Positions 23,401 through 31,079 of a DNA stretch of 33,458 bases are shown piece by piece. The notes under the pieces were generated by a model. The model did not search any database, was not told the DNA's origin, and saw only the letters and a list, made by a program, of their open reading frames with translations. The stretch comes from UBA8886 sp963578705 (lineage in GTDB: Archaea > Thermoplasmatota > Poseidoniia > MGIII > CG-Epi1), in contig CAUZDT010000006.1 in NCBI GenBank assembly GCA_963578705.1, forward strand, positions 1 through 33,458, in the 5' to 3' direction. Position numbers and translations under genes: made by a program. The first letter of the stretch is position 1. Each line of letters begins with the position of its first letter.

Positions 23401-26400
23401 GATACGCATTCGGTGAACCTGACGGTGAACCAGCAGAAGACAGTCCGTGTCCAAGTCGCCCTGCCCGCATACACTAACGCTACTGGACAGGACAAGTCTG
23501 CTCTGGAATCCAGCACCTACCAAGTGACGATCAAGGCGACCACGGGTGACGGCAGCCAGTCAGATACAGCCTCGCTCAGTACTAGTATCCAGCAAATCTA
23601 TGGTGCTGAGCTCACCGCGCAGGGCGCCAGTACCGTCATCACCTACCCCTCGACTGAGACGAGTGTTAGTGAACGACAGGAAAAATTCAGTTTCAAGATT
23701 AAGAACCTGGGTAACAAGCAGGACGTAATTGATGTGGAAGTGAGCGGTTCCGGCTCTACATTCCCTGACGAATGGAGCGCTTCCATTCATACGAGTTCGT
23801 CTTGCTCCGGTACATTCAGTGGCTCTATTGGTGCAGGCACTTCGAAGACTTTCTACCTGTGTATCACGCCAGACGTGGATTCTGAACCGGGCAACTACAC
23901 AGTCTTTGTCGAGGCCATGGCGCGCAGCGGCGCTGAAGAAGCAGTCACATCCTCCGTAACAGTCGAGGTGCGTGACCCGACCCGTAGTGTCAGTCTTTCC
24001 ACGGACGAGTCGAACCTGAATCTTGCACCAGAGATAGGTGATGCTGAGAAGAATACGGCCCGTTTCAAGATGGTGATTACCAACGACGGTAGCCATGATG
24101 ACAAGTTCATTGCTGAGCTGGACGATGTCCTGGGTACTGGCTGGACCACTGATTTCTATACTAAAAACACGGCTTCTAGCGGTGACAAGTGGTCTTCCTC
24201 CGGTGAGGAAATCGATGATGGCCAGACCGACGACCTATGGTTCATTGTCGAGGTTGATCCGGATGAGGTTGATGAGGGCAACTACACTATGTCGATCACG
24301 GTCAAGAACTTTGAGGAGGATATTTCACAGTCAATCACTCTGACACTGCAGATTAGTGCCCCGCAGCGCGGCCTGACAGCGACCGTGGTTGACCCTGCCA
24401 AGGAAATATCCCCTGAGTACATGGCGTCTGCCAGTTCCACGAAGAACTCGGTCAAGTTCAAGGTGAAGCTGGAGAACAGCGGTACCCACCCCGACAAGTT
24501 CATCCCCGAAGTCGAGTCAACGCTTGACGACGACTGGGAAGTGAGCTTCTACCAGGACAGCTCCAAGACGCAGCCCTGGTCAATTTCACAGGGCGTTGAA
24601 ATCGAGGCCAACGAACTGGACGACCTGTGGGTCTTCGTAGAAGTTGACGACGGGTCTGACGAGGGCAATTACACCATCACCATCTCAGTCCGTAATACGG
24701 ATGATGATCCCAGTGCACGGCAGGAGTTCGAGTTGACCGTTGAAGTCCAGCGCTCCGACCTAACCCTGACCCCCAGCGACATCCAGCTGGAGGCTGACGG
24801 TGTTGTTGGCAATGCCTCCGCTATCAAGGATGGCGACACAGTGACCGTGCTTGTCGAGGTCACCAACAGTGGTATCGCCGACGCGGATGACGTGCAGGTG
24901 GAGATTTTCTACTACCCCAAGAAGGTACCGGAAGATCAGGATGATATCGATAATCTGATTAACCAGGGCTTCAATCTGGACGAGGGCAAGAACACCTACA
25001 TCTATTCGCTCTACAAGAAGAGTACCAATCTGAAAGCGGGCGCGACCAAGTCGCTTGCATCGGACGACTGGATAATTGAGGGTGGCGAGTGGTACGTAGA
25101 GGTACGCGTGGACTTCGACGAGGATGATACCGACAATGGTGAAATCCTCGAGACCAACGAGAACAACAACGATGCACGCTACGGCGAACTGCTGCGTATC
25201 AAGCCTGACCTTGCAATCAGCGACCTGCGTGTTGACGCACGCTACGCGGGACTCACGGCCAAGACACCCAATATCGATGACCAGGTCACCTTCACGGCTA
25301 CCGTGGTCAACAAGGGCGCCGCTGACGTCGATAATGCGCGGCTATACATTACAGCTGACAGCAGCGACGAAAGTGGCGTTATCCTCCAAGACCGTGGTAT
25401 CAACGACTACGTCGAGTTCAGCATCGACGCTGGCGCGATTGAGACCATCCGCTTCCGCTGGAAGGCGGAGGCTGGTGAGTGGACTACTTTCCGCGCTGAG
25501 GTAAACCCGAGCTGTAGCGATGTTAACATCAATATCTTTGACTGTGAGCAGCAGGGCGACGGCGCCAGTACCGAGTCAGATCACCTGTACGACGAGCTGA
25601 AGCGATACAGTGACAACGTCTATCCGGTGGGTGGCGACGCGTTCCAGCAGGATTCAGCCGAGGTCACGTTCAAGGTCCTTCCCGATTTCTCCATCAAGGA
25701 AGTGAAGATGGACCCGCGTGTACCCGAAGTGGGTGACGATGTCGAGATTACGGTGGTAATCGAGAACAAGGGCAATGCCGACTGGAAGATTGGCAGCCAG
25801 CTGCTTTCGGTGGTTTTCGAAGACGGTGTTGGTGGTACAATCACTACGCAGGTGAGCAGCGACATCAACGAGGGTGACGAGATTGAAGTCAAGTTCACCT
25901 GGAAATTCCCTGACGAGGACAAGGACTTACTGCTCCTCAGCTACGAACTGGATGTCGGCAGCGGCAACTGGGAGATAGACCAGACTGACACTTCCAATGA
26001 CGAATATGAAGAGAACGTCGCAGTCATCCAGCCCGCAGTCGTGGGCGAGATTGCTGCTCTGGATGTCTTCAGCCGTGAATTGGTGCGCGGCACCGGCCTC
26101 AAGGTCTACCACTTCGTGGCGCTGATGTTCGGCGCTATCCTGGCGATCGCGGTGCCGATAGTTATTTCCCGCCGCATGCGCCGGGGAGCTGCTGCGGTCG
26201 AGGAAGACGATGCAGCGCCGGAAGCGGTCGAGGCACCTTCGGCCAAGATTGGGCTCGCAATACAGTCGGCGGTCGGCGGGGAGCTCAAGACTGGCAACGT
26301 GAAGGTACCCTCCAACATGCCGGTCGGGCGGCTCATCCAGAACTGTGTCGAGAAGTTCCCGCTTCCGCACGCCAACTTTGCGGTGCATGTGAACGGCGAG

Positions 26401-26481
26401 GCGGTTGATTCCGACCTCTCGCTCGCTGACGTGGGCCTTGTAGATGGCTCTGAAATCCAGCTGGTTTCGCTCGAAGAGTGA
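20473..26481 (+). CDS. Giant surface protein: NEW3/CARDB repeats, one TM helix, ubiquitin-like cytoplasmic tail
   Basis: This 2002-aa protein begins with a signal peptide (hydrophobic about 13-30, cleavage likely after SAEA). Some twelve Ig-like repeats of about 105-130 aa follow, each with a core like VSYTISVKNKGNGDDAVNL, a tryptophan and a final strand (starts near DNA 20574, 20914, 21238, 21589, 21910, 22234, 22570, 22897, 23230, 23600, 23983 and 24367). They resemble the alpha-galactosidase NEW3/COG1470 type. Three CARDB-like repeats follow (near 24750, 25201 and 25678). A TM helix lies at about 1878-1899 and is followed by RRMRR. The last ~78 residues (from 1925) look like a ubiquitin-type beta-grasp domain facing the cytoplasm. 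Many N-x-S/T sites and acidic residues suit a glycosylated cell-surface protein. Codon and base use is visibly less GC-rich than in the neighbours. The start could also be ATG 20482. Confidence 0.92.
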   Translation: MRNMHNTNLNTPVRVALLFAVGLAMLAFMPSAEAGESFTVDVSPSTQNGEPEETLTYTITVENTGDNDDTYNLTITSANRSGWKEYILPTSLDVKDGQSETATLYVEIGDRDDAPADITEFITFKTESITLDAGATSKSVTAKVDQVYGNSLSINGTATQNADPDDTVTFAVKVVNDEGNGKDTITFSQTSSGTVDWSFVFPGSVTLDQDESTEISFSATPDINALAGLKSISLFATSEDGDTATSVTITVRVNKLPNLNVVKVGTSAQDVEAGKRVYYSFSVTNKGNAVDSFDLEIENGSWYDKGWEASLDSEEISSLDVDESINLTDVLVIKAPMNAEADDEVTIKVMVSSQENSSVYKTYTSRSTVMQDFDPKLKVFGGDTQAAEPDEEVSYTINITNDGNGEDDITLSLHGGNATWGTLAESSFTLAAGESDETTLRVTAPDGTLAQNGYSITIRATSEDTSTKANRNVFLNVQQVFEISVSVSGDSTKNGDPGASVSYTISVKNKGNGDDAVNLALEGDNSDWGSIVEDVDLEAGESTSVNLSVNIDEEANFGDYAIIVNGSSDEAPSGVYDTTMVTVTVNKEYQVDLLINEAQKSGDADSSVVYDIIVKNKGTGDDTIRLSVDEWPTGWTANFNETEIDIAAGKDVPVNLTVTIKEKEDNRAFHVNITAISVGAKDEGLDVNATASTITTVNQYYEFRMTSVLTYAKADPEDTFTVDILLDNKGTGDDTINLEVTGPENATGWVTDITPSVEVPEGENRTVTLTVTVSEDAIKDSYYIMVTGVSADEASETHDVTIQVDVSQRYKVQMLPRTETKAAEANDILEFSITVKNKGTGEDTFDLELGGEVGISWGSLSNVSLTIPAGGSADVVLTVEVPADAQPKTVGAYEILVNATSVDNATAIDSVARYIDVEKKELDVEVTAESATAQAEPGGVAYFDLNVKNIGNDVDTVVLSFPTDSRQWATFVATGTDTHSVNLTVNQQKTVRVQVALPAYTNATGQDKSALESSTYQVTIKATTGDGSQSDTASLSTSIQQIYGAELTAQGASTVITYPSTETSVSERQEKFSFKIKNLGNKQDVIDVEVSGSGSTFPDEWSASIHTSSSCSGTFSGSIGAGTSKTFYLCITPDVDSEPGNYTVFVEAMARSGAEEAVTSSVTVEVRDPTRSVSLSTDESNLNLAPEIGDAEKNTARFKMVITNDGSHDDKFIAELDDVLGTGWTTDFYTKNTASSGDKWSSSGEEIDDGQTDDLWFIVEVDPDEVDEGNYTMSITVKNFEEDISQSITLTLQISAPQRGLTATVVDPAKEISPEYMASASSTKNSVKFKVKLENSGTHPDKFIPEVESTLDDDWEVSFYQDSSKTQPWSISQGVEIEANELDDLWVFVEVDDGSDEGNYTITISVRNTDDDPSARQEFELTVEVQRSDLTLTPSDIQLEADGVVGNASAIKDGDTVTVLVEVTNSGIADADDVQVEIFYYPKKVPEDQDDIDNLINQGFNLDEGKNTYIYSLYKKSTNLKAGATKSLASDDWIIEGGEWYVEVRVDFDEDDTDNGEILETNENNNDARYGELLRIKPDLAISDLRVDARYAGLTAKTPNIDDQVTFTATVVNKGAADVDNARLYITADSSDESGVILQDRGINDYVEFSIDAGAIETIRFRWKAEAGEWTTFRAEVNPSCSDVNINIFDCEQQGDGASTESDHLYDELKRYSDNVYPVGGDAFQQDSAEVTFKVLPDFSIKEVKMDPRVPEVGDDVEITVVIENKGNADWKIGSQLLSVVFEDGVGGTITTQVSSDINEGDEIEVKFTWKFPDEDKDLLLLSYELDVGSGNWEIDQTDTSNDEYEENVAVIQPAVVGEIAALDVFSRELVRGTGLKVYHFVALMFGAILAIAVPIVISRRMRRGAAAVEEDDAAPEAVEAPSAKIGLAIQSAVGGELKTGNVKVPSNMPVGRLIQNCVEKFPLPHANFAVHVNGEAVDSDLSLADVGLVDGSEIQLVSLEE

Positions 26482-27656
26482 TTGACGCGCTGGTAGTCGG
26501 CGCCGGCCCCTCCGGCAGCCGCGCCGCGTGGAAGCTGGCCGAGGCGGGTTACTCCGTCGCCGTAGCGGAGGAGGACGCGCGCGTCGGCGACCCGTGCCAG
26601 TGCGCCGGGCTCGTAACGCCGCGCACCCTCGACTACCTTGGCTACCGCCTGCCGGTGATCCAGGAGATGCGCGGCGCACGGGTGTGGGGGCCGCACGACA
26701 GTTACCTCGAGTTCGAAGCCCCCGAGACCAAGGCGCTGGTGATTGACCGTCCTGGGCTGGACCGCTCAATCGCGGAGCGCGCCGAAAAAGCGGGCGCCGA
26801 AATCTGGACTTCGACGCGCTACACCCGCGGCTGGCGCGAGAACGGTGGGATGGTCGCCGAGCTGCAGGGGCCTGACGGCCCGCGGCGGGTGCGGGCGCGG
26901 CTGCTGATTGGCGCCGACGGCCCCGCCTCGCGGGTGGCGCGCGATGCCGGGCTCCATAACAAGCGCGAAGTGATGGCTGCCTTCGGGGGCGATATCAGCG
27001 GCTACGCGGCGCGCGACGGCTATGTCGACCTCTTTGTCGGCTCCGAGCTGGCGCCGCGCTTCTTTGGCTGGGCCATCCCGACCGGCGGCGATACCGGCCG
27101 CCTCGGCGTTGCGACGACACTGCCGCACCGGCCGCGCAAGTTCTTCCGCGACTACTTCCGCAAGGGCGCGCCGTCGCGGCTGCTCGACGGCGCCAAGCTG
27201 ACCGCGCGTGTCAGTGGGCTGATCCCCTTCGGGCTGCGCGAGCCGGCGTTCGCCGACCACGTGTTGCTCACCGGCGACGCGGCGGGCCTCGCGAAGCCGA
27301 CCTCGGGCGGCGGCATCTACACTGGCCTCGTGAGCGCCGATGCGGCGGCCGAGACCGCCATTGCGGCGTTCGAAGCGGACGACCTCTCAGCGGGTCGCTT
27401 GGCGGGTTACCAGCAGCTGCTGCGCGACCGTATCGCCGGTGAGCTGCAGCTGGGGGCGCGATTGCGGCGCGCGTTCCTCGCGGTGGACGACGAGCAGCTG
27501 GCGGAGATTATCGGGATGCTGGGCGACCCAGTGGTCCAGGCGGCTATACAGCAGGCGGGCGACCTGGACTACGCCTCAAGGGCGGCGTTCGCGGTGCTTA
27601 AGGCGCAGCCGAAGCTGGTTAAGTTTGCCCCGCTGCTGCTGAAGCCATTTGTTTAG
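26478..27656 (+). CDS. Geranylgeranyl reductase family FAD enzyme
   Basis: This flavoenzyme (392 aa) saturates the isoprenoid chains of archaeal lipids; relatives also act on quinone side chains or chlorophyll precursors. The N-terminal FAD site is VVGAGPSGSRAAWKLAEAG (G8, G10, G13), followed by DPCQCAGLV, the GGR cysteine region. IGADGPASRVAR and the second FAD motif LLTGDAAGLAKPTSGGGI are clear. The start is GTG 26478, which overlaps the TGA of the giant surface-protein gene (GTGA), so translation is probably coupled. The last 81 nt overlap the 3' end of a convergent gene on the other strand. It is membrane-associated by function but has no TM helix. Confidence 0.93.
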   Translation: MIDALVVGAGPSGSRAAWKLAEAGYSVAVAEEDARVGDPCQCAGLVTPRTLDYLGYRLPVIQEMRGARVWGPHDSYLEFEAPETKALVIDRPGLDRSIAERAEKAGAEIWTSTRYTRGWRENGGMVAELQGPDGPRRVRARLLIGADGPASRVARDAGLHNKREVMAAFGGDISGYAARDGYVDLFVGSELAPRFFGWAIPTGGDTGRLGVATTLPHRPRKFFRDYFRKGAPSRLLDGAKLTARVSGLIPFGLREPAFADHVLLTGDAAGLAKPTSGGGIYTGLVSADAAAETAIAAFEADDLSAGRLAGYQQLLRDRIAGELQLGARLRRAFLAVDDEQLAEIIGMLGDPVVQAAIQQAGDLDYASRAAFAVLKAQPKLVKFAPLLLKPFV

Positions 27657-28472
27657 CCCGGGGTAAGTCCCCTCTTCCTCAAGGTAGAAAACTACCGCCA
27701 GTCCGGCAAACATCACTGTCAGCCCAATCATGACGTAGAGCGGCCACTTGGGAATTGGCTCCTTGATGCCGAAGCTCGAGTCGGGAATCACCCCGTCCAC
27801 ACTCAGCGCGGTCAGGTTGATGTTGCCGGGTGCCCCGTCGGGGACGTCGGTCGTCGCTGCCTCCCATTCGGCCATAGACCAGTGGCCGCGCGAGAGCATG
27901 CTGCGCGCCGTGCCATTGTGGTCGAACTCGAGTGTGAAGCGGACGAAATACGTGCCTTCGGCGGTGCCTGTTTCGCAGCGGCTGCCGAGCAGTGTGCAGC
28001 GCAGCCATGACCGTTCCTCGGTCGAGTGGATGTCGGCCGTGAAGTGCACGCTCTCGCCCGGCGCCAGCGTTCCCGGGCTGAAGGTCGCGCGCTGCGGCGC
28101 AAGCACCGCAGCGCACTCGCGTTCTCCGTCGGGGAGCTGCGTCCAGCAGCCCTCCTCAACGCGCGGCCGCGCGTCGGCCGCGACGGAGTCGATGGTTTCC
28201 GAGTCGTCGATGTCGGCGCGCATGTAGATTTCCATGCTGACGACGACGTTCTCGAGCGGCTCCGCGTAGCGGTTCGTCACCTCGAGCGTGAACGGGCCGC
28301 TGCCGCCCGGCTCCAGCTGCGGGGTCGTGAAGTTGTGAAAGTCAGGGATATTGCCGGGGTGGCTGACGTAGGGGTCCCAGTCACCGTTGCCCGGTGGCAC
28401 CAGCAGCAGCGCCAGCGCCAGAAGTACCACGGCCGGTCTGAGCACGCTCCGCGTCGTCGTTTTCCCACGCAT
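27576..28472 (-). CDS. Single-pass surface protein of unknown function
   Basis: This 298-aa protein has a signal peptide (hydrophobic 13-29, ending near GNG) and a beta-rich extracellular part. The extracellular segments FTLEVTNRYAEPLENVVVSM and LAPGESVHFTADI resemble one NEW3/CARDB-like module, and three cysteines or more (EGCW, REC, RC..C) could form disulphides. A TM helix lies at about 243-264 (YVMIGLTVMFAGLAVVFYL), and the cytoplasmic tail of about 34 residues is strongly basic. The tail codons overlap antisense to the geranylgeranyl reductase gene by 81 nt. ATG 28472 is 24 nt after GTTAAAAC (minus strand), suggesting a leaderless mRNA. Family not recognised. Confidence 0.8.
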   Translation of the reverse strand: MRGKTTTRSVLRPAVVLLALALLLVPPGNGDWDPYVSHPGNIPDFHNFTTPQLEPGGSGPFTLEVTNRYAEPLENVVVSMEIYMRADIDDSETIDSVAADARPRVEEGCWTQLPDGERECAAVLAPQRATFSPGTLAPGESVHFTADIHSTEERSWLRCTLLGSRCETGTAEGTYFVRFTLEFDHNGTARSMLSRGHWSMAEWEAATTDVPDGAPGNINLTALSVDGVIPDSSFGIKEPIPKWPLYVMIGLTVMFAGLAVVFYLEEEGTYPGLNKWLQQQRGKLNQLRLRLKHRERRP

Positions 28473-28492
28473 CGTCGCCCCACGGGACCGGG

Positions 28493-28522
28493 GTTTTAAC
28501 TCTCTGTCGAGAGACTTATATC
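28493..28522. promoter_or_regulatory. Back-to-back TATA elements with a small inverted repeat between them
   Basis: GTTAAAAC (minus strand, 28493-28500) serves the 27576-28472 gene. CTTATATC (plus strand, 28515-28522) serves the 28543 gene; both are 24-25 nt from their start codons. Between the two lies TCTCT-GTCG-AGAGA (28501-28514), a perfect inverted repeat that abuts both boxes. It sits where TFB recognition elements or a shared regulator would bind. Confidence 0.5.
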
Positions 28523-28542
28523 CCGCCGCCGCTCGCGCCGCG

Positions 28543-30099
28543 ATGCGATTCGGGACTGGAGTGCTGCAGGTCGTCGCGATGGCTGTCTTGCTGGGTGGCG
28601 CACTGCTGCTGGCGGAGGGCGCCAGTGCGCAGCCGGACTACCGGAACCTGACCGTCGTCGCGAACGAGACGCTGACGCTCGCCGATGGCGAGTTCGAGGT
28701 TGAGGGAAACATCGAGGTTTTTGGAGAGTTGGTGCTCGATAATTGCACCTTGGGACTGAAGATGGCTTCCACTTCGGGTGAAGGAGAGATTCGTATCCAG
28801 CCGGGAGGGTCGCTGACGGTCAGTGACTGTTCCATGAACGCGATAGGGAACCTGAGCTTCTACCAGTTGGTACTTGACCAGATGGTCGAGCAGGACCCGG
28901 CGAATTCCTCCTCTTATGAGCAGTACTATTCCAGCCTTGCGAACGCCTCGGCGCAGTTCCGCGTCGTCCTCGACGAGGGCGAACTGACGCTGAGCAACGT
29001 CACGGTTTCACAGGGTCGCTTCTGGATGGTGGGGGGCAATGCCGCCATGTTTGACGTATCCAGTAGCGGCCTCAGCCCCATCTACGATATTGGCCTCTTC
29101 ATCGAGGACACAACGTTCCTCGGCGACGGCATCGCGCTGGCCGACTACGCGGTTGGCGTGCGCGCTATCGGCACCTCGCCAACGCTGCTCAACACCAGTT
29201 ACGTCAACTGCACCATCGACCGCACGCAGGAGTGGTGGCTCACAGTTACCGTCCACGACACCGCAGGCACGCTGTTCGAAGGCGTCCATGTGGTACAGCG
29301 CGACGCGGAGGGGAATACGATTGATATTGGCGACCCGCAGGAGGACGGCAGCCGCGTCCTCTGGGCGCGGGAATACGAGGTGGTCGCCGGCGTGCGGCAG
29401 GATACGGAATCCACAATCTTCGCCGAGAAATATTACGGCCTCTATTCGCTGAGCGGTAGCTGGAGCGGAAGCATCTCTGATAACCTGCAACTCGACCTGG
29501 TGGTCAACACCGACACTTCGCAGATTCGCTTCAGCGACCTGCAGCTCTCGGTCGATGGCGCTTCCGTCACGCCGGGGCAGTCGATCGCCAAGTGGAGCAC
29601 GCTGACAATCAACACCACCATCGAGAACCCGACCGACTACACGCTGAACTTCGGGGTGCTGCTGGCGGTCAACAACATCAGCGGCTACGCCTCGGGCTGG
29701 GTCGCGCTCGAGCCGCGCAGTAGCGCCACGGTGACACTGGTGTGGAAGGTTTCGCTCGAGGGTTTCCTCGTCGTGAGCGTGCTGGCCGACGACCGCACCA
29801 TGCCGCTTCCCGACCTGCGCACCAACAGCCACATCCAGGTCGCCTCGACCGCGCCCGTGGCCGAGGAGGAGCAACCGTGGCTGGCGCTGCTGTTCCTGCT
29901 GGCGCTGGCGGGCGGTGCGGCGTGGGCGCTGCTCGGTACGGACGAGGAGGCCGGCGCAGCCGACGCTGTATCGGCCGATGCTGAGCCCGAAGAGCCGGCC
30001 GACGCTGAGCCCGAAGAGCCGGCCGACGCTGAGCCCGAAGAGCCGGCCGATGATGAAAGCGCCGACGATGAATCCGGCGACGAATCCGCCGAAGATTGA
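28543..30099 (+). CDS. Secreted/anchored beta-helix-like surface protein with acidic repeat tail
   Basis: The 518-aa protein has a signal peptide (to about residue 29, ASA/QPD). The first ~250 residues alternate short hydrophobic strands with 'N-x-T' turns (LTLADGEFEVEGNIEVFGELVL ... GGSLTVSDCSMNAIGNLSF). This looks like a right-handed beta-helix of the pectate-lyase type, without visible catalytic residues. A CARDB-like module follows (about 330-430, LSVDGASVTPGQSIAKWSTL). A TM helix lies at about 446-464 and the very acidic C-terminal tail is built partly from three exact 8-residue repeats. ATG 28543 is chosen from the TATA element 24 nt upstream. Its TGA overlaps the kae1 start. It is probably on the cell surface; function unknown. 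Confidence 0.8.
   Translation: MRFGTGVLQVVAMAVLLGGALLLAEGASAQPDYRNLTVVANETLTLADGEFEVEGNIEVFGELVLDNCTLGLKMASTSGEGEIRIQPGGSLTVSDCSMNAIGNLSFYQLVLDQMVEQDPANSSSYEQYYSSLANASAQFRVVLDEGELTLSNVTVSQGRFWMVGGNAAMFDVSSSGLSPIYDIGLFIEDTTFLGDGIALADYAVGVRAIGTSPTLLNTSYVNCTIDRTQEWWLTVTVHDTAGTLFEGVHVVQRDAEGNTIDIGDPQEDGSRVLWAREYEVVAGVRQDTESTIFAEKYYGLYSLSGSWSGSISDNLQLDLVVNTDTSQIRFSDLQLSVDGASVTPGQSIAKWSTLTINTTIENPTDYTLNFGVLLAVNNISGYASGWVALEPRSSATVTLVWKVSLEGFLVVSVLADDRTMPLPDLRTNSHIQVASTAPVAEEEQPWLALLFLLALAGGAAWALLGTDEEAGAADAVSADAEPEEPADAEPEEPADAEPEEPADDESADDESGDESAED
29977..30048 (+). repeat. Three tandem 24-bp repeats coding DAEPEEPA
   Basis: Three head-to-tail copies lie at 29977-30000, 30001-30024 and 30025-30048. 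They differ only in the third base of the first codon (GAT/GAC) of copy one. The unit is in frame and encodes eight residues, so copy number can change without a frameshift. It lengthens the acidic cytoplasmic tail of the surface protein. Confidence 0.9.
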
Positions 30100-31079
30100 G
30101 CGGAGCCGTCCTGGGCATCGAGTCCACCGCGCACACCGCCGCCGCCGGCATCGTATCGCCTGACGGGGAAATCCTGGCTGACCGCAAGGCCATCTTCACG
30201 CCCGAGGCGGGGAGCGGCATCCACCCCCGCGAGGCGGCCAACCACCATGCCGTGGCGTTGCCGGGGCTTGTCCGCGAGGCGCTGGCTGACGCCGGGCTGC
30301 GGCCGTCCGAACTGGCGCTGGTCGTGTACGCGCGCGGCCCCGGGCTCGGCCCCTGTCTCCGCACCGGCGCGACTGCCGCACGGGCGCTCGCGCACGCCCA
30401 CGGGCTGCCGCTTTTAGGGGTGAACCACTGCGTTGCGCACCTGGAGATTGGCTTGCTCGAGGGCGCATCGGACCCGGTGCTGCTCTACCTGAGCGGCGGC
30501 AACACGCAGGTCATCGGCTACGCGCACGGCCGCTATCGTGTCTTCGGCGAGACGCTCGATATCGGCATCGGCAACATGCTCGACAAGTTCGGCCGCGAAG
30601 CGGGGCTCGAGTTCCCCGGCGGCCCGAAGCTCGAAGCGCTGGCCGAGGGGCCGGAGCTGGAGTCGCTGCCCTATTCGGTGAAGGGCATGGACATGGCGTT
30701 CTCGGGGCTGCTGACCGCGGCGCTGCGCAAGCTCGCCGACGGGATGCCGTTGCCGCGGCTCGCCTATGCCATCCAGGAGACGGCGTTCGCGATGGCGTGC
30801 GAGGTCGCCGAACGCGCGCTGGCGCACACCGGCAAGACCGAGCTGGTGCTCGGCGGCGGCGTCGCTTGCAACGCGCGGCTGCGTGAAATGGCGGCGACGA
30901 TGGCTGACGCGCGCGACGTCGCCTGCTTCGCCCCGTCGAAGGCGTTATGCGTCGACAACGGCGTGATGATTGCATGGCTGGGCCATGTGATGCACTCCGG
31001 CGGTTACGAGACGGGGCCGGCCGACGACAGGGTCGACCAGCGCTTCCGCACCGACATGGCTGAGGTGACATGGCGCTAG
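30096..31079 (+). CDS. kae1: KEOPS subunit Kae1 (tRNA N6-threonylcarbamoyladenosine synthase)
   Basis: Kae1 transfers the threonylcarbamoyl group to A37 of tRNAs that read ANN codons. The 327-aa product shows LGIESTAHT at the N-terminus, the metal-binding histidines in GVNHCVAHLE (H111, H115), YLSGGNTQV, FGETLDIGIGNMLDKFGRE, and GGGVACNARL. The archaeal H-C-x-A-H form supports Kae1 rather than bacterial TsaD. The start is a TTG at 30096 overlapping the previous stop (TTGA); no ATG or GTG lies between it and the LGIE motif. bud32 overlaps its end by 10 nt, so it is not fused to Kae1 as in some euryarchaea. Confidence 0.95.
   Translation: MSGAVLGIESTAHTAAAGIVSPDGEILADRKAIFTPEAGSGIHPREAANHHAVALPGLVREALADAGLRPSELALVVYARGPGLGPCLRTGATAARALAHAHGLPLLGVNHCVAHLEIGLLEGASDPVLLYLSGGNTQVIGYAHGRYRVFGETLDIGIGNMLDKFGREAGLEFPGGPKLEALAEGPELESLPYSVKGMDMAFSGLLTAALRKLADGMPLPRLAYAIQETAFAMACEVAERALAHTGKTELVLGGGVACNARLREMAATMADARDVACFAPSKALCVDNGVMIAWLGHVMHSGGYETGPADDRVDQRFRTDMAEVTWR

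Noticed and set aside
26245..26481. C-terminal beta-grasp tail as a conjugated ubiquitin-like modifier
   Set aside because: The sequence ends in SLEE, with no terminal di-glycine, and it is part of a membrane-anchored chain.
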